Assembly (NCBI GenBank): GCA_020055645.1
Contig: CM034546.1
Coordinates: 806,001-870,000 of the forward strand
Length of the DNA: 64,000 nucleotides
Source: Tomocerus qinae
Taxonomy: Eukaryota > Arthropoda > Collembola > Entomobryomorpha > Tomoceridae
Direction: 5' to 3'
Part shown: piece after piece, positions 22,341 through 32,194 of the stretch
How the letters are laid out: every line of letters starts with the position of its first letter
Numbering within the stretch: the first letter of the stretch is position 1
Translations under genes and position numbers: made by a program
The notes under the pieces: model-generated
The model's input: the letters and a program-made list of their open reading frames with translations, nothing else
The model's database searches: none
Told to the model about the DNA's origin: nothing

Positions 22341-24168
22341 ATGTCCAAAAGCAGCGGAAGTGGTTTTGGAGTGGCAAAAATTATTTTCGGAGGGGAAGCT
22401 GGAAATACAACTGAAAGAGGCATTGGTAGGGCCTTTTCACAAAAAATACCCGGAATCGGTCATGGCAAAATAATGGAAAAAGGTCAAGGACAATCTCTTC
22501 AAATTTCTATAGGATTACCGAGCCGAAATTCGACATCCATGGTAATTCAGATACAGATCTTTTCTATACTTATTTGAAAATTATTTATATTTAGACATTC
22601 AATATAATAAATAGACTCTGCGTGGACATTTCTTTATTGAGATGAAATACAACGCCATTAATTGATTGATTGACGTTAACGCGTTTGTTATTCACCTAGC
22701 TCCTTCGAATAATATTTATATATTTAACGTATTGATAGAATGATAGATTATGTCGACTCATACAAGTCGCTTAGTACAATGTAAAATAGGAGCCCCAGCA
22801 ATCGTTCTATCAGAGATATGCGAATTCTTTAATAGGGCATTATGTTTCACTTGGCATTACATAATTTATTGCTGAAGTGATAGATAAATAATCATGCAAC
22901 ATGCTATTGAAAATTGGAATCCCTGTTTTTGAATAGAAGGACATCGCTGTACAGAGAGGCTACACCGAAACAATGAAACATTCAGCTTCACTTAATACTA
23001 GACCCATTATCCTAGCCCCGAAATGGAGATTGGATAGGAAGAAGATAGGACCTTTTGCCGAATTTCAAGATCTTTTGAATGGCCGAGGAAGGGGACGTGG
23101 CAGCAATATAGTTGGCCCAAATATATTACCGACCATATTTTCATTATCAGAATATTCAGGCGTGGATCTGGATAATATGCTGAAGGATAAAGAAATACTA
23201 TGGATGAACTACGTCGATTACTATAAAAGGATGATCAAGTCGACTGCCTTCGATATTTTGTGAGTTATGAATGATATTGAATTGGTCATTTACTAAAAGA
23301 TCAGATTTCAGTAGAACGGGAGAATGTCACAATTTTTTACTGATGTATGAAAACTACTGCGAAATAATTTATACCTGTAACAATCTTTCACACTTTCTTG
23401 CTAAATTAACATTTAATGGTTTGTGTTCCTAACATATTTACATTTTATCACTAGAAACTACCTCCGAAATTCTGGTTGCGAGGATTGGAAGAAAAAATTT
23501 GAAGATACAATTGTAGACCAAGTAGTTTTCAACGCAAGCAACAACAACTCCTATAGAATTGACGGAGTGCACTGGGAGTGCACCCCTGCCTCCAAATTTA
23601 CATTGGCAGACGGACAGGTGAGTGATTTGCTACCAAAATTGAAGGATTTACACAACTTAAGAGTCATTGATGGTTAATATTTTTGAATTTCCACCTAAAT
23701 TCAATGCTAAGCGTCGTTCCAACTTGCTGTACATAGCATTCAAAATGTGCTATTTTGGGTTAATTGTTTTCAGGATATAAGTTTTGTGGATTTCTACAAA
23801 AATCGCTATGGCTTAGAAATCAAAGACTTGAGGCAGCCGTTGTTGAGAACGTGGATCAATCCATACGCAAGGAAGAAGGGCGTGAAACCAGAGTACAGAA
23901 TTCTGTGTCTGATTCCCGAATTCAGCCTCTTGAAAGGTGTGAGTCAGCAAGAAGGAAACCCTTTATGGTACATAAGTCACTTCCCACGGCCCAAGAATTA
24001 CGTGATTATGACTGAGCAGGAAAGACAAGAGTGGACAGATGCATTGAAAAAACGGGCCAAAGGTAAATTGCAGAATATCTTTAGCTTATTGTAATTATCA
24101 AATTCTAAAATTCAGGTAATTGGAATATTAATTGGAATAGATACAAAGAAGATGATGTGTTATCATAA
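22341..24168 (+). CDS. Truncated PIWI-clade Argonaute (N region plus PAZ)
   Basis: PIWI proteins bind piRNAs and silence transposons; the PAZ domain holds the 3' end of the RNA. Exons 22341-22541, 22937-23259, 23455-23617, 23774-24062 and 24116-24168 join in phase to 342 residues. The start is Gly/Ser/Arg-rich and exon 2 has a GRGRGRG run. A PAZ region follows at roughly residues 195-310: RIDGVHWECTPASKFTLADG, then DISFVDFYKNRYGLEIKD, DLRQPLL and LIPEFSLL. These correspond to the PIWI-clade patterns W..P.STF...DG, SFVDYYK..Y..EI.DL.QP and LIPEL..L. The gene ends soon after; no MID or PIWI (slicer) domain appears before 25.3 kb. The last exon is the least certain. It is either a PAZ-only paralogue or a 3'-truncated pseudogene without internal stops. 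Confidence 0.75.
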
Positions 24169-24528
24169 AGATTGGGAACTCGGCTTCGTCATTGCGAAAA
24201 TTATGTGGTTCAAAAAAGAAATTGAAGCCGAACAGAAACTTAGCACAGATGAAAACTTGGGCCACAATTATTAGCCTTTTGTCGACTGTGGCATGAAAAA
24301 TAACTTTGATGACCAAATAGTTTTGCAAGTAAATATTGTAGCTTTTACTACACGCAGTTACTCTACAGAATAGTCTTTACTAAATACTACATCAAAAATA
24401 AATAGTGCTAAATACGTGAGTAGAGTTAATGGAATAACCTATACTTGTTTATTTTAATATCAAAAATATCTAATTGCTTTAGTTGTTTTCACTTTTGATT
24501 TTCTTGTATTTGACATTTGACATTAGGG

Positions 24529-24748
24529 AACAGAAAGGACCTATGTTACCTTTTTAATAACATAAGTAGGAGTAAGTTTAAAAAAACAGTCTCGTTTTGT
24601 CTTTTTTGCCTTTTTTGATGTAGCAGCGTGCCCCCATTAACTCTCACTTTACATGTAAATAAGTCAAAAAAGTTAAAAATGACTGCTTTTTAAAACAATA
24701 CTTTTTTACTTTTTTGTAAAAAATGAATACCTTTATTGTTCTCTGATT
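24529..24748. mobile_element. MITE family 2, diverged copy
   Basis: Left end AGGGAACAGAAAGG, right end CTTTATTGTTCTCTG; inside are GCCTTTTTTGATGTAGCA and ACTTTACATGTAAATAAG, shared with the copy at 10907. No clear target duplication remains. Confidence 0.75.
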
Positions 24749-25319
24749 GACAGGCTCTAAAATGTTGAAGAACTAAAAATACCAATAAACAGTAATTTGT
24801 TAATTAAGGTATTTTGCAGCGTTTACATTGAAATTATAATGGTGTTGGTGGTATGGTAATTATAATCTAACTTAACTATATATCTGCGTAATATATTATA
24901 GAGGTATATAATTTATTATGTGTTTATGAATAAAATGTGCTAAAACGCTTTTTTATTATTCGTTTTTTTTCTGCCCATTGTACTTTATATTGTGGCACCC
25001 TTTGAAATAGCATACACGTTCCTCAAAAATGTTGCAGAAATTTCAAGCATCAAAATGTTTTTCCGAATTTACACATATCTAATTCATGAATTGTTAGTAA
25101 CTAGTTTTTGTAGTAGGTAGATTGCTAGTTTTCCTCTAGCACAATATCAGAAATACATAATTTATTTATTATTTTATATTTACTAATCAAATGCAAAAGT
25201 CTAATAGTAAATTTAATGAACGCATTGAATTGTAGGTAGGGCTTATTTAACTACACTTAATTATTCTGATGGGAAAGTATTTTTTTAAAAGCCATTGTGA
25301 TTAGAAAAATTAGTAATTA
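24749..25319. other. Intergenic, no feature seen
   Basis: AT-rich DNA between the convergent 3' ends of the PIWI-like gene and the acid phosphatase. There is no MID/PIWI coding sequence here on either strand. Confidence 0.5.
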
Positions 25320-27123
25320 TCAAAGTTCGCACAATTGATTCCAGTTTTGTCCATAGTACAAATATTCTTGAAATAGTTCCTTCAATTTACTCAGATAACA
25401 CGGATTTCCACATCCTTTAGGGTATAGCTCATCAGCATGGTCAGAATTCCAATCAGTTCGGTAAAATATCTGAAAATAGCAGCAAAAATTGTGTTAAAGA
25501 ATTTGCAGCATTAAATCCTTAAAAATCAGTGACACTCAATTTTCATAATTAACTAAATCAGTTAACAAGTTACACACCTTAACATAAGGTTCTCCATTTG
25601 AAGTTTTGTGTAATTCTATGAAGATGGTGCTTGCATAAAGAGGCGGGTGGGGTTCGTAGACTCCAAAGGCATTTAAAATGGCCACTATAGTGTCAATATG
25701 GGATCCATACATGTACACCTTAGCTTCCCGGGGAAGAGTGAAATTCGTATTCGGGACTAGCCCTACAGATCTCTCTTGGGTCCCTATAATTTCCGAAATA
25801 AATGGTCCGACGCGGAAATTCCTTAAATCCTCTGTGAATGTAAATTTCGTCATCCAAGCAATAACAGCTGGATGCATTTTATCTGGGAAAATCGAGTCCG
25901 TCCACGAGGGAAGTGTCAAATTGTGCGATCTCTAAGAAAAATTTTCACTTGATGCATTTTTTCAGATATTTTAAAAGATGTTGTAAAAAGGTACCTGGAT
26001 ATTTAAAGTGTCGTACATTTCAGACACAATATGGTGTGATGTGACATCAAGTCCTGTATGTTCAGCCAGATATTTGTAAAGGTCAGAATTTTCCTTGTCA
26101 AAATCCATCATATAATCGCTACTGGTTATGAATTCGCTGAGTAATTTCTTGTATTGGGGACATGATTGTGAAAACGCGATCATCTGTGAGATAATAATAA
26201 AATGGGTTAAGTAAGGTTTGCACAATTACCCATCAAGTTATTGTTTCAATTAGGTCCCTAGAAAGCGAATCCTGGTAGATTTCCTGGCGCAATTTTTAAA
26301 ATGTGCAATCTCTACCTTACTTCAACCATAAAATTCCCTCCTATAGCCACAATGCAATTACAGTGACAATTGTATTTTCTTTAAAGCATTAGACTGTTTA
26401 TTTTACATTGTCCAGAAATGGGGGAATGGGACGGACGGGGATGGGCTGCCATTTGATATCCTCGTTCCAGATGTCTGAATCATCAGTTGGTGGAAATAGT
26501 CCGGCTAAAGTTGCTAGAGTACTCATTATGGTTCTGTCTGTGTCTGAGCTTCGAGCATATACTTCTGAAAACAAGTATTTGCGACTGAGAAATCCATCGT
26601 ATCTTGTTCTGAGAAATCTTCCTAATTCCAGGTGCATTTGCATGCCAATCTATTTCCATGCAACAAAAAATCCGCATGCTTCAATGAAATTTGAAATGTG
26701 AATCGTTCACTTAATAACTTATTTAATTAAATAATTAAAAGGAGGAACTACTATTATTATTCATAATTACCTTCGTTAACTGACCCCAACCCTCAGGCCA
26801 GTAGAACAAATCATTGTAGGGATCTTTGGGATACTCATCAACTGGAGCTCTGTCTCCATGTCGAAAAATCTATAATGTAAAATTAAATCATTATTGAGGA
26901 ACTATAAATTGTGATATTTTAAACTTTTTAGTGGTCTAATTTTATTGAAAAAATTATAATTGGAGGCAAAATGTTTGCAGAGGATAGTTAAATTTTCACC
27001 AACCAGATGAACAACTTTCAGCGTATCTTCTTGGCTGTGAAACTCTTCTGTCTCATGATTTCCTGAATTTGCTTTGTAGACAGGAAAATATAGACAGAAA
27101 ACAATCAAGATGAATTGCTTCAT
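25320..27123 (-). CDS. Secreted histidine acid phosphatase-like protein
   Basis: Member of the prostatic/lysosomal acid phosphatase family, which hydrolyses phosphomonoesters through a phospho-His intermediate. Six exons on the minus strand (27123-27004, 26869-26771, 26649-26407, 26183-25995, 25931-25578, 25469-25320) are all in phase 0 and give 384 residues. A signal peptide ([17 protein letters not shown]) precedes LKVVHL, which joins IFRHGDRAP across intron 1; this is the catalytic RHGxRx[14 protein letters not shown] carries the second active-site Arg. The C-terminal part has [17 protein letters not shown]. At the usual HD proton-donor site (Y-S-A-H-D-T-T) the protein reads YGSHIDTI: His is kept, the next residue is Ile, and Asp comes one later. 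Activity may thus be altered or lost. No hydrophobic C-terminus, so it is probably secreted. The family is certain. Confidence 0.92.
26197..26334. mobile_element. MITE family 3 in acid phosphatase intron 3
   Basis: Element 26204-26327 starts GGGTTAAGTAAGG and ends CTTACTTCAACC, flanked by ATAAAAT on both sides. It shares CAATTAGG, GCGAATCCTGGTA/GCGGGTCCTGGTA and TTTTTAAAATGT with the copy at 58163-58304. It sits 14 bases from an exon acceptor but does not alter it. Confidence 0.7.
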
Positions 27124-27673
27124 ACTTTTTCAGGTTTTTCGCAATGTTTATGAGACTTTGAGTAATTTTTGGTACAGTAAAATAATGTAAATCTATTCCT
27201 TGTGTCTCTAAGCTTCTGAATAAGTATTAAAATGGATCTCTGTGACTTATATCTAGCTGAGGTTTAATATCAAGATAATCTGTAATGACATTTGTTATCA
27301 TGCACTCACCTTATCAATGATTTCATCAATTCCACTGTACTTATCGTTATTTCAATAACAACAGTTACTACTTACAATACATTTGTGTTTTTAAAGGTAT
27401 CTAACTCTGGATTACATAACTAATAATATTCAATAGGGAAATAATTTATTCATCAATTTCAATCCCTCCTGCAGTCTGTTTAGATGTGCCAAGCTACATG
27501 CCAACAATAATAACATAATATTATACTTTTGTCATACAAGTATTCGTCATCTATTGTCGACTCAAAATGCAATGCACATAATATTAGTATCATTAGTATG
27601 TATGTTCAGGTGGAAAAGATCTAATTAATATTATATTTATCTTGAGTACAAATAAGACGCACATGGTAGCATG
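27124..27673. other. Intergenic, no feature seen
   Basis: Upstream flank of the acid phosphatase gene; AT-rich. No ORF or repeat with support. Confidence 0.45.
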
Positions 27674-28464
27674 AATACCGTAATAATCGATATAATTCCC
27701 CGCCTCGAAATAGTTCCCCGGTAGGTGAACTATATCGATTTTTCCTCGTATATGTCAGCCTTTGAAACTATAATTCCCCGTTTCGAAATAATTCCCCGGT
27801 CAAAATTTAGGGCATTTAGTACGTGTGTACTAAAACACGTATTTACAGTTTAAGTACAGGAGTACTTACAGTAAGTATATGTGTACTAAAAGAGAAAGGA
27901 AGCAAGAACACTGGTATTGAAAGATAGAATAGTTGCAGTCCACAGTAAATCTGAAACGGCAGAAGGAGGAGAACAACGATTATATAGAAGACCCAGTGTA
28001 TATGTTATTGGAAGAAATATATTCAGAAAAAAATTGCTGGTGTGGGACAGCTGGGGGACGTGGATGGAAGTGAGGATCATTTGATCACCGCCTTTAAACC
28101 AGGCAAAGATTGCAGTGAAGGACTGGAAAGGTTAAAGCAGTGCAATCAATTTTCACAAATGGAACAGCCATTGATTAACGAGGATGACAGTTTGTTGCCC
28201 TCGGATGATGATGATATGGAAATACATCTCACGGAACCTATGGACGTATTAATCTCCTCTGACGAAGAAAATTATTTACATTTTAATAAAAATTTAATTT
28301 TTTTAAAATAATGCATTGATAATCTAATAAATCTTGACTTCGCAACTATAATTCCCCGTTTCGAAATAATTCCCCATCCGGGAAACTATATCGATTTTTC
28401 TTGCCCAAAAAGTGGCCATGAAACTATAATTCCCCAGAGGTATTAATTCGATTATTACGGTATT
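27674..28464. mobile_element. Transposon-like element with TAATTCCCCG arrays
   Basis: 17-bp perfect inverted ends, AATACCGTAATAATCGA at 27674-27690 and its reverse complement at 28448-28464. Just inside each end are direct (not inverted) blocks of about 100 bp containing ACTATAATTCCCCGTTTCGA, AATAATTCCCC and ACTATATCGATTTTTC. Between them lies a 90-codon acidic ORF (28042-28311, PSDDDDMEIHLTEPMD) and upstream coding-like sequence (SETAEGGEQRLYRRPSVYV) without a start. No transposase motif is recognised. It appears to be a non-autonomous element of a family I cannot name. Confidence 0.65.
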
Positions 28465-29087
28465 ACCAATTTATAATGTACGTTTGCTTTATTTTAATGG
28501 ACTTTTAACAGTTTTCTTACAAGTCATAAAATCTTCTGGAACTTTTAATGTTTAAATTCAGCGTTTTGAATTGTAAGCACAAAATGCATTAATTATTCCT
28601 AACCTTAATTAACTCAAGTAGGTCAATCGATGAATTTAAATCAGATTTAACTTTGTCAGTGAATGTCAATCAAACATTCTATATCTGTAGACTGTATAGA
28701 TATATGTACATATACTTAACAACTCACATTTAACCCTAATAATAAATAATATTTTAAAACAAAACAACAATGTATGGAAATCTCTATAATGCACTTATGT
28801 CCCTAGAGTCTCTCTCAGTTTTACATAATATGTCATTTTGAAACAGGATCAATCTCTAACCACAAAGAACGTGTAGAACGATTCTGACGAGACTCGTCTC
28901 ACGAGTCCATTTCGTGAGTTGCGGTCCGATATCTGCGGAGGACGAATCTCCTACTCACCTGTTTCATCTATTGTCGCTAGTATATTTATAGATTTGTTAA
29001 TCCTAAACTCCGAACCGAATTTTGTCGAAGATTTAACCCTTTACAAATCCAGCGTTTATTGGTTTATAAGTAACTTCCAAGACTGAA
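28465..29087 (+). other. Intergenic / 5' flank of acidic gene
   Basis: AT-rich, no ORF. Around 28880-28910 GACGAGACTCGTCTCACGAGTC contains overlapping short palindromes, in a more GC-rich patch that may be promoter or leader of the gene starting at 29088. Confidence 0.35.
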
Positions 29088-30009
29088 ATGGCAGAAGAGG
29101 GAAGTCGGGAGGGTCTAGGTCGTAAAGACAGGGAAAATCAAGGCATAGACGAAACTTTAAGTGCTACTTTCACTACTTTGGATACCACAAACGGAGCTGG
29201 AAAACTCAGCGTGAGTATATTTTGGAATCTGCTTCACTAATAATGTTTGTTTTCGAATGTTGTTATTTATTTCCGTATTTTTTTATCCGAGAATGTATTA
29301 CATAGCAAAATTATATACCAGGAAAGATTATCCTTTTACTAAACTACTTTTTGATTAGAGTAAAAATGTAAAATATTATCCATGGTTTTAATAGGGATCG
29401 AGTTATTCGTCCTTAGATCCTGTCCATAATCCAAAAGAAAAATCAGCAGAGGATGAGTCACAAATCCACGAAGAGAAAATTGCCTTTAAAGATGTGGAAA
29501 TGGTAACGCCGGCCAATAAGAAGGCGGTCGACTCTAATGAAGGACAAAAATTAGTTCTAATAAACAACAATCAAGACGACGATGAGGCTGATGAGAAACA
29601 GACAGGACAGTAAGATTTAACGGAGACGGATGACAGGGACTTGGCGGTTAGGGAGACTGAAAGTGAAAATACACTGCAAAGTTCCTATGTTTGAATTGTA
29701 TTTATTTATTCTATTGTTAAGAATATGGCAGTTAATTAAGCAGAGCATACTCTAAATGGGAAATATCTCTTGCAGGAAGCTCCTCCGGCCTCAGTATCAG
29801 ATTTTGACAACGACAGTGGAAACAAAATTATATTTTCCGCGGAAGACATAAAAATGATTGAGTACATCCAAAAATACCGAGGCTTTGGTTTGGATAAGCC
29901 GGAATATATTGTTCTTATTTACAAACAGTTGACCGGTTGGAAGAAGGAATGGTTCAAGTACAAAATTCGCAAAATAGCGAATATGCCTGATAGATATGGC
30001 AACCACTAA
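29088..30009 (+). CDS. Unrecognised acidic protein with C-terminal helix domain
   Basis: Exon 1 (29088-29210, 41 codons) and exon 2 (from 29395) join in phase and encode a highly charged, disordered-looking chain (EEGSREGLGRKDRENQG, DDDEADEKQTGQ). A TAA at 29611-29613 is in frame, yet the frame then stays open for 26 acidic codons (DLTETDDRDLAVRETESEN). A last exon with a good acceptor (TTGCAG, starts 29776, ends 30009) encodes a compact basic/aromatic region, IEYIQKYRGFGLDKPEYIV then QLTGWKKEWFKYKIRKIANM. To reach that exon the stop must be spliced out, for example from GTAACG at 29503, or the stop is a real inactivating change. The 3' flank shares TTCTGTAATAGATAAAC with the gene ending at 18342. 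Function unknown. Confidence 0.4.
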
Positions 30010-30482
30010 GCCAGAAGCAGGTTTTATAACTGACCAATTTTCAAAAATGACTTTTAAAATTCACAGCTGTAACCTAGAAATGTATTTTATAGACTTCTGT
30101 AATTTTTTATAACTTCTGATTTCAAGAAATGTTTCTTCTGTAATAGATAAACCATCGTTTCAATTTCAATAAAATTCAAGGGTTGTAGTTTTTTGAAATC
30201 TTAAAATAAGGAAGTCTACATTTAATCGTTCTGTATTTAACAATAATCGTTTCATTATTGTGTTATTTATTAACCAATTAGGGGGTTCATTAGTTTAAAA
30301 GGCGTATGAAACAAAAGTACGTTATAGTTTCCATAGATAATGTCTACATGTTTTAAGGAAATCTCTCAAATGGTGGCAACATTTCTGCTTTCAATCAAGA
30401 ATTTCCTGTCTTTGATTTGCAATAAAATTTTTGATTGATTTAATTTAACATTGTGATTAGTTATAAAATAAACGGTATCAAC

Positions 30483-31060
30483 AAAAAAGCTCCCGTTCCA
30501 TAAAAGCTCCCTATTAGAAAAGCTCCCTATTATACAAGCTCCCTTATAGAAAAGCTCCCGGTATGAGAAATAAGGAGAAACGGCAGAACGAAAATCGAAA
30601 CTATAAAACATACTGTACATATTATTATCAAGTAATTAGTAGTAGTGACCAGTCTCGTTTACACCATTTTTCCTTATCCTAGTTCTTTCCTTTAACAATT
30701 TGGAGCGGTGCCTATAACAGCAAATATTTATTCACTTTTTGTATTTATTAGTAGTGCATACAAATAATAATTGGATGTAAGTGTTTTTGAAACAGTAGAT
30801 GGACAAACAATTTACTTTAAGTACAGGTAAACAGTGTACAGATGACAAAATTTTCCATTATATTATTGGAATCTCATAGTCTCATCATTCCCATTTCCCA
30901 TGTCCGATCCACATCTACGTCGTAAGTTACAAAGTTTTATAGTTTCGATTTTCGTTCTACCGTTTCTCCTTATTTCTCATACCGGGAGCTTTTCTAATAG
31001 GGAGCTTGTCTAACGGGGAGCTTTTCTAATAGGGGAGCTTTTCTGGAACGGGAGCTTTTA
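30483..31060. mobile_element. Element with inverted arrays of AAAAGCTCCC
   Basis: The left arm (about 30483-30612) and right arm (about 30937-31060) are inverted copies, about 120 bp each. Each has four to five tandem units of AAAAGCTCCC(T/G)ATTAG followed by GGTATGAGAAATAAGGAGAA and CGAAAATCGAAACTATAAAAC. The 320-bp centre is AT-rich with no ORF. No convincing target duplication. The layout recalls the element at 27674: short CCC-containing motif arrays at both ends. Confidence 0.75.
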
Positions 31061-32194
31061 CAACGTATTCAAATAAATTATACCAGTTAGGTTGCCAGAT
31101 ATAATTAGATACGTTTGTTTAGGTAATTCTAATACACTAACTACTATCGTATCTAAAGTTCAGCCAATTCCTTTCCATTATACTTTTGATGACGACTAAC
31201 TTACATTTCAATCAGATGTTCAGTTCACTAATCAGTCGAAACATATTTTTAAAGAAGAGTTTTATTTATAAAGACAACAAATCAATTCGATACAGTCACT
31301 TAAATATTTCATCATGCTAAATTAATAATGACAACAATTATAATCTAAATTCGAAGTAAATATCGACTCTATACTAACAAATTATTAATACGTATTCTAA
31401 AGAATTTTATTTAGCTGTCACATTTAGTGTGCCCAAACCGAATTTTTACTGAAATTCATTTAAACTACTAAAACACTACGACTAAAAGTCACAATCCTAA
31501 CATAAACAAGGTGCCCGATACCATTTAGAAAAGTACTACTTTAAGAACTAAGCAAACAATTGTAGCCGTTAAAAACTAACTACATAATATAAGGACAGCT
31601 CTTGTCCACATTCTGGCTAAATTAATTCATTTACTTAGAAATCTATGTGGTCATTGCAATTATGTTTCCCTAATTCTTTTACGAAGGAGGATAAAGTTAT
31701 TAAATTGTTAGATGAATTATTAGTATCTGATAGTATTAGACTATAGTAGTGGAAATATTAATCTGTTATATATTGTACAATTAAATCTGAATTTTGAAAA
31801 TGGAAAAGAAGTGTATTTAGGTTTGTAAATTTAAAGGGAAGTAATAAGAAATTAAGAAGCACTAAATTAAATGCAATTATGTAAATAACATAACTTTAAA
31901 TCCTGTAGAACTAACAACGCTTCCAATGCATTTTGTGTTTGGGGCGACAGGTTATAAACTCCCATTTTTAGGCTCGATGTTAGATCACTGTTACTAGAAA
32001 ATTAATATTAAATTAATTATAACACAGTATCAGAGTATCAGATGCGACCATATTTTGTTTGAAATGAAGTATATTAAGTAAATAGGGCTCAAATTATTGT
32101 AACAATTTTAAATAAAATATATAAGACACATATGAATTAATTTAGTTAGATATCTTTAGCATTACCTTCTGACTCAATTGGCTTTCTGACTGGT
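31061..32194. other. Intergenic / 3' flank of casein kinase gene
   Basis: AT-rich and without ORFs. Part of it is probably the 3' untranslated region of the minus-strand kinase gene that ends at 32195. Confidence 0.4.
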
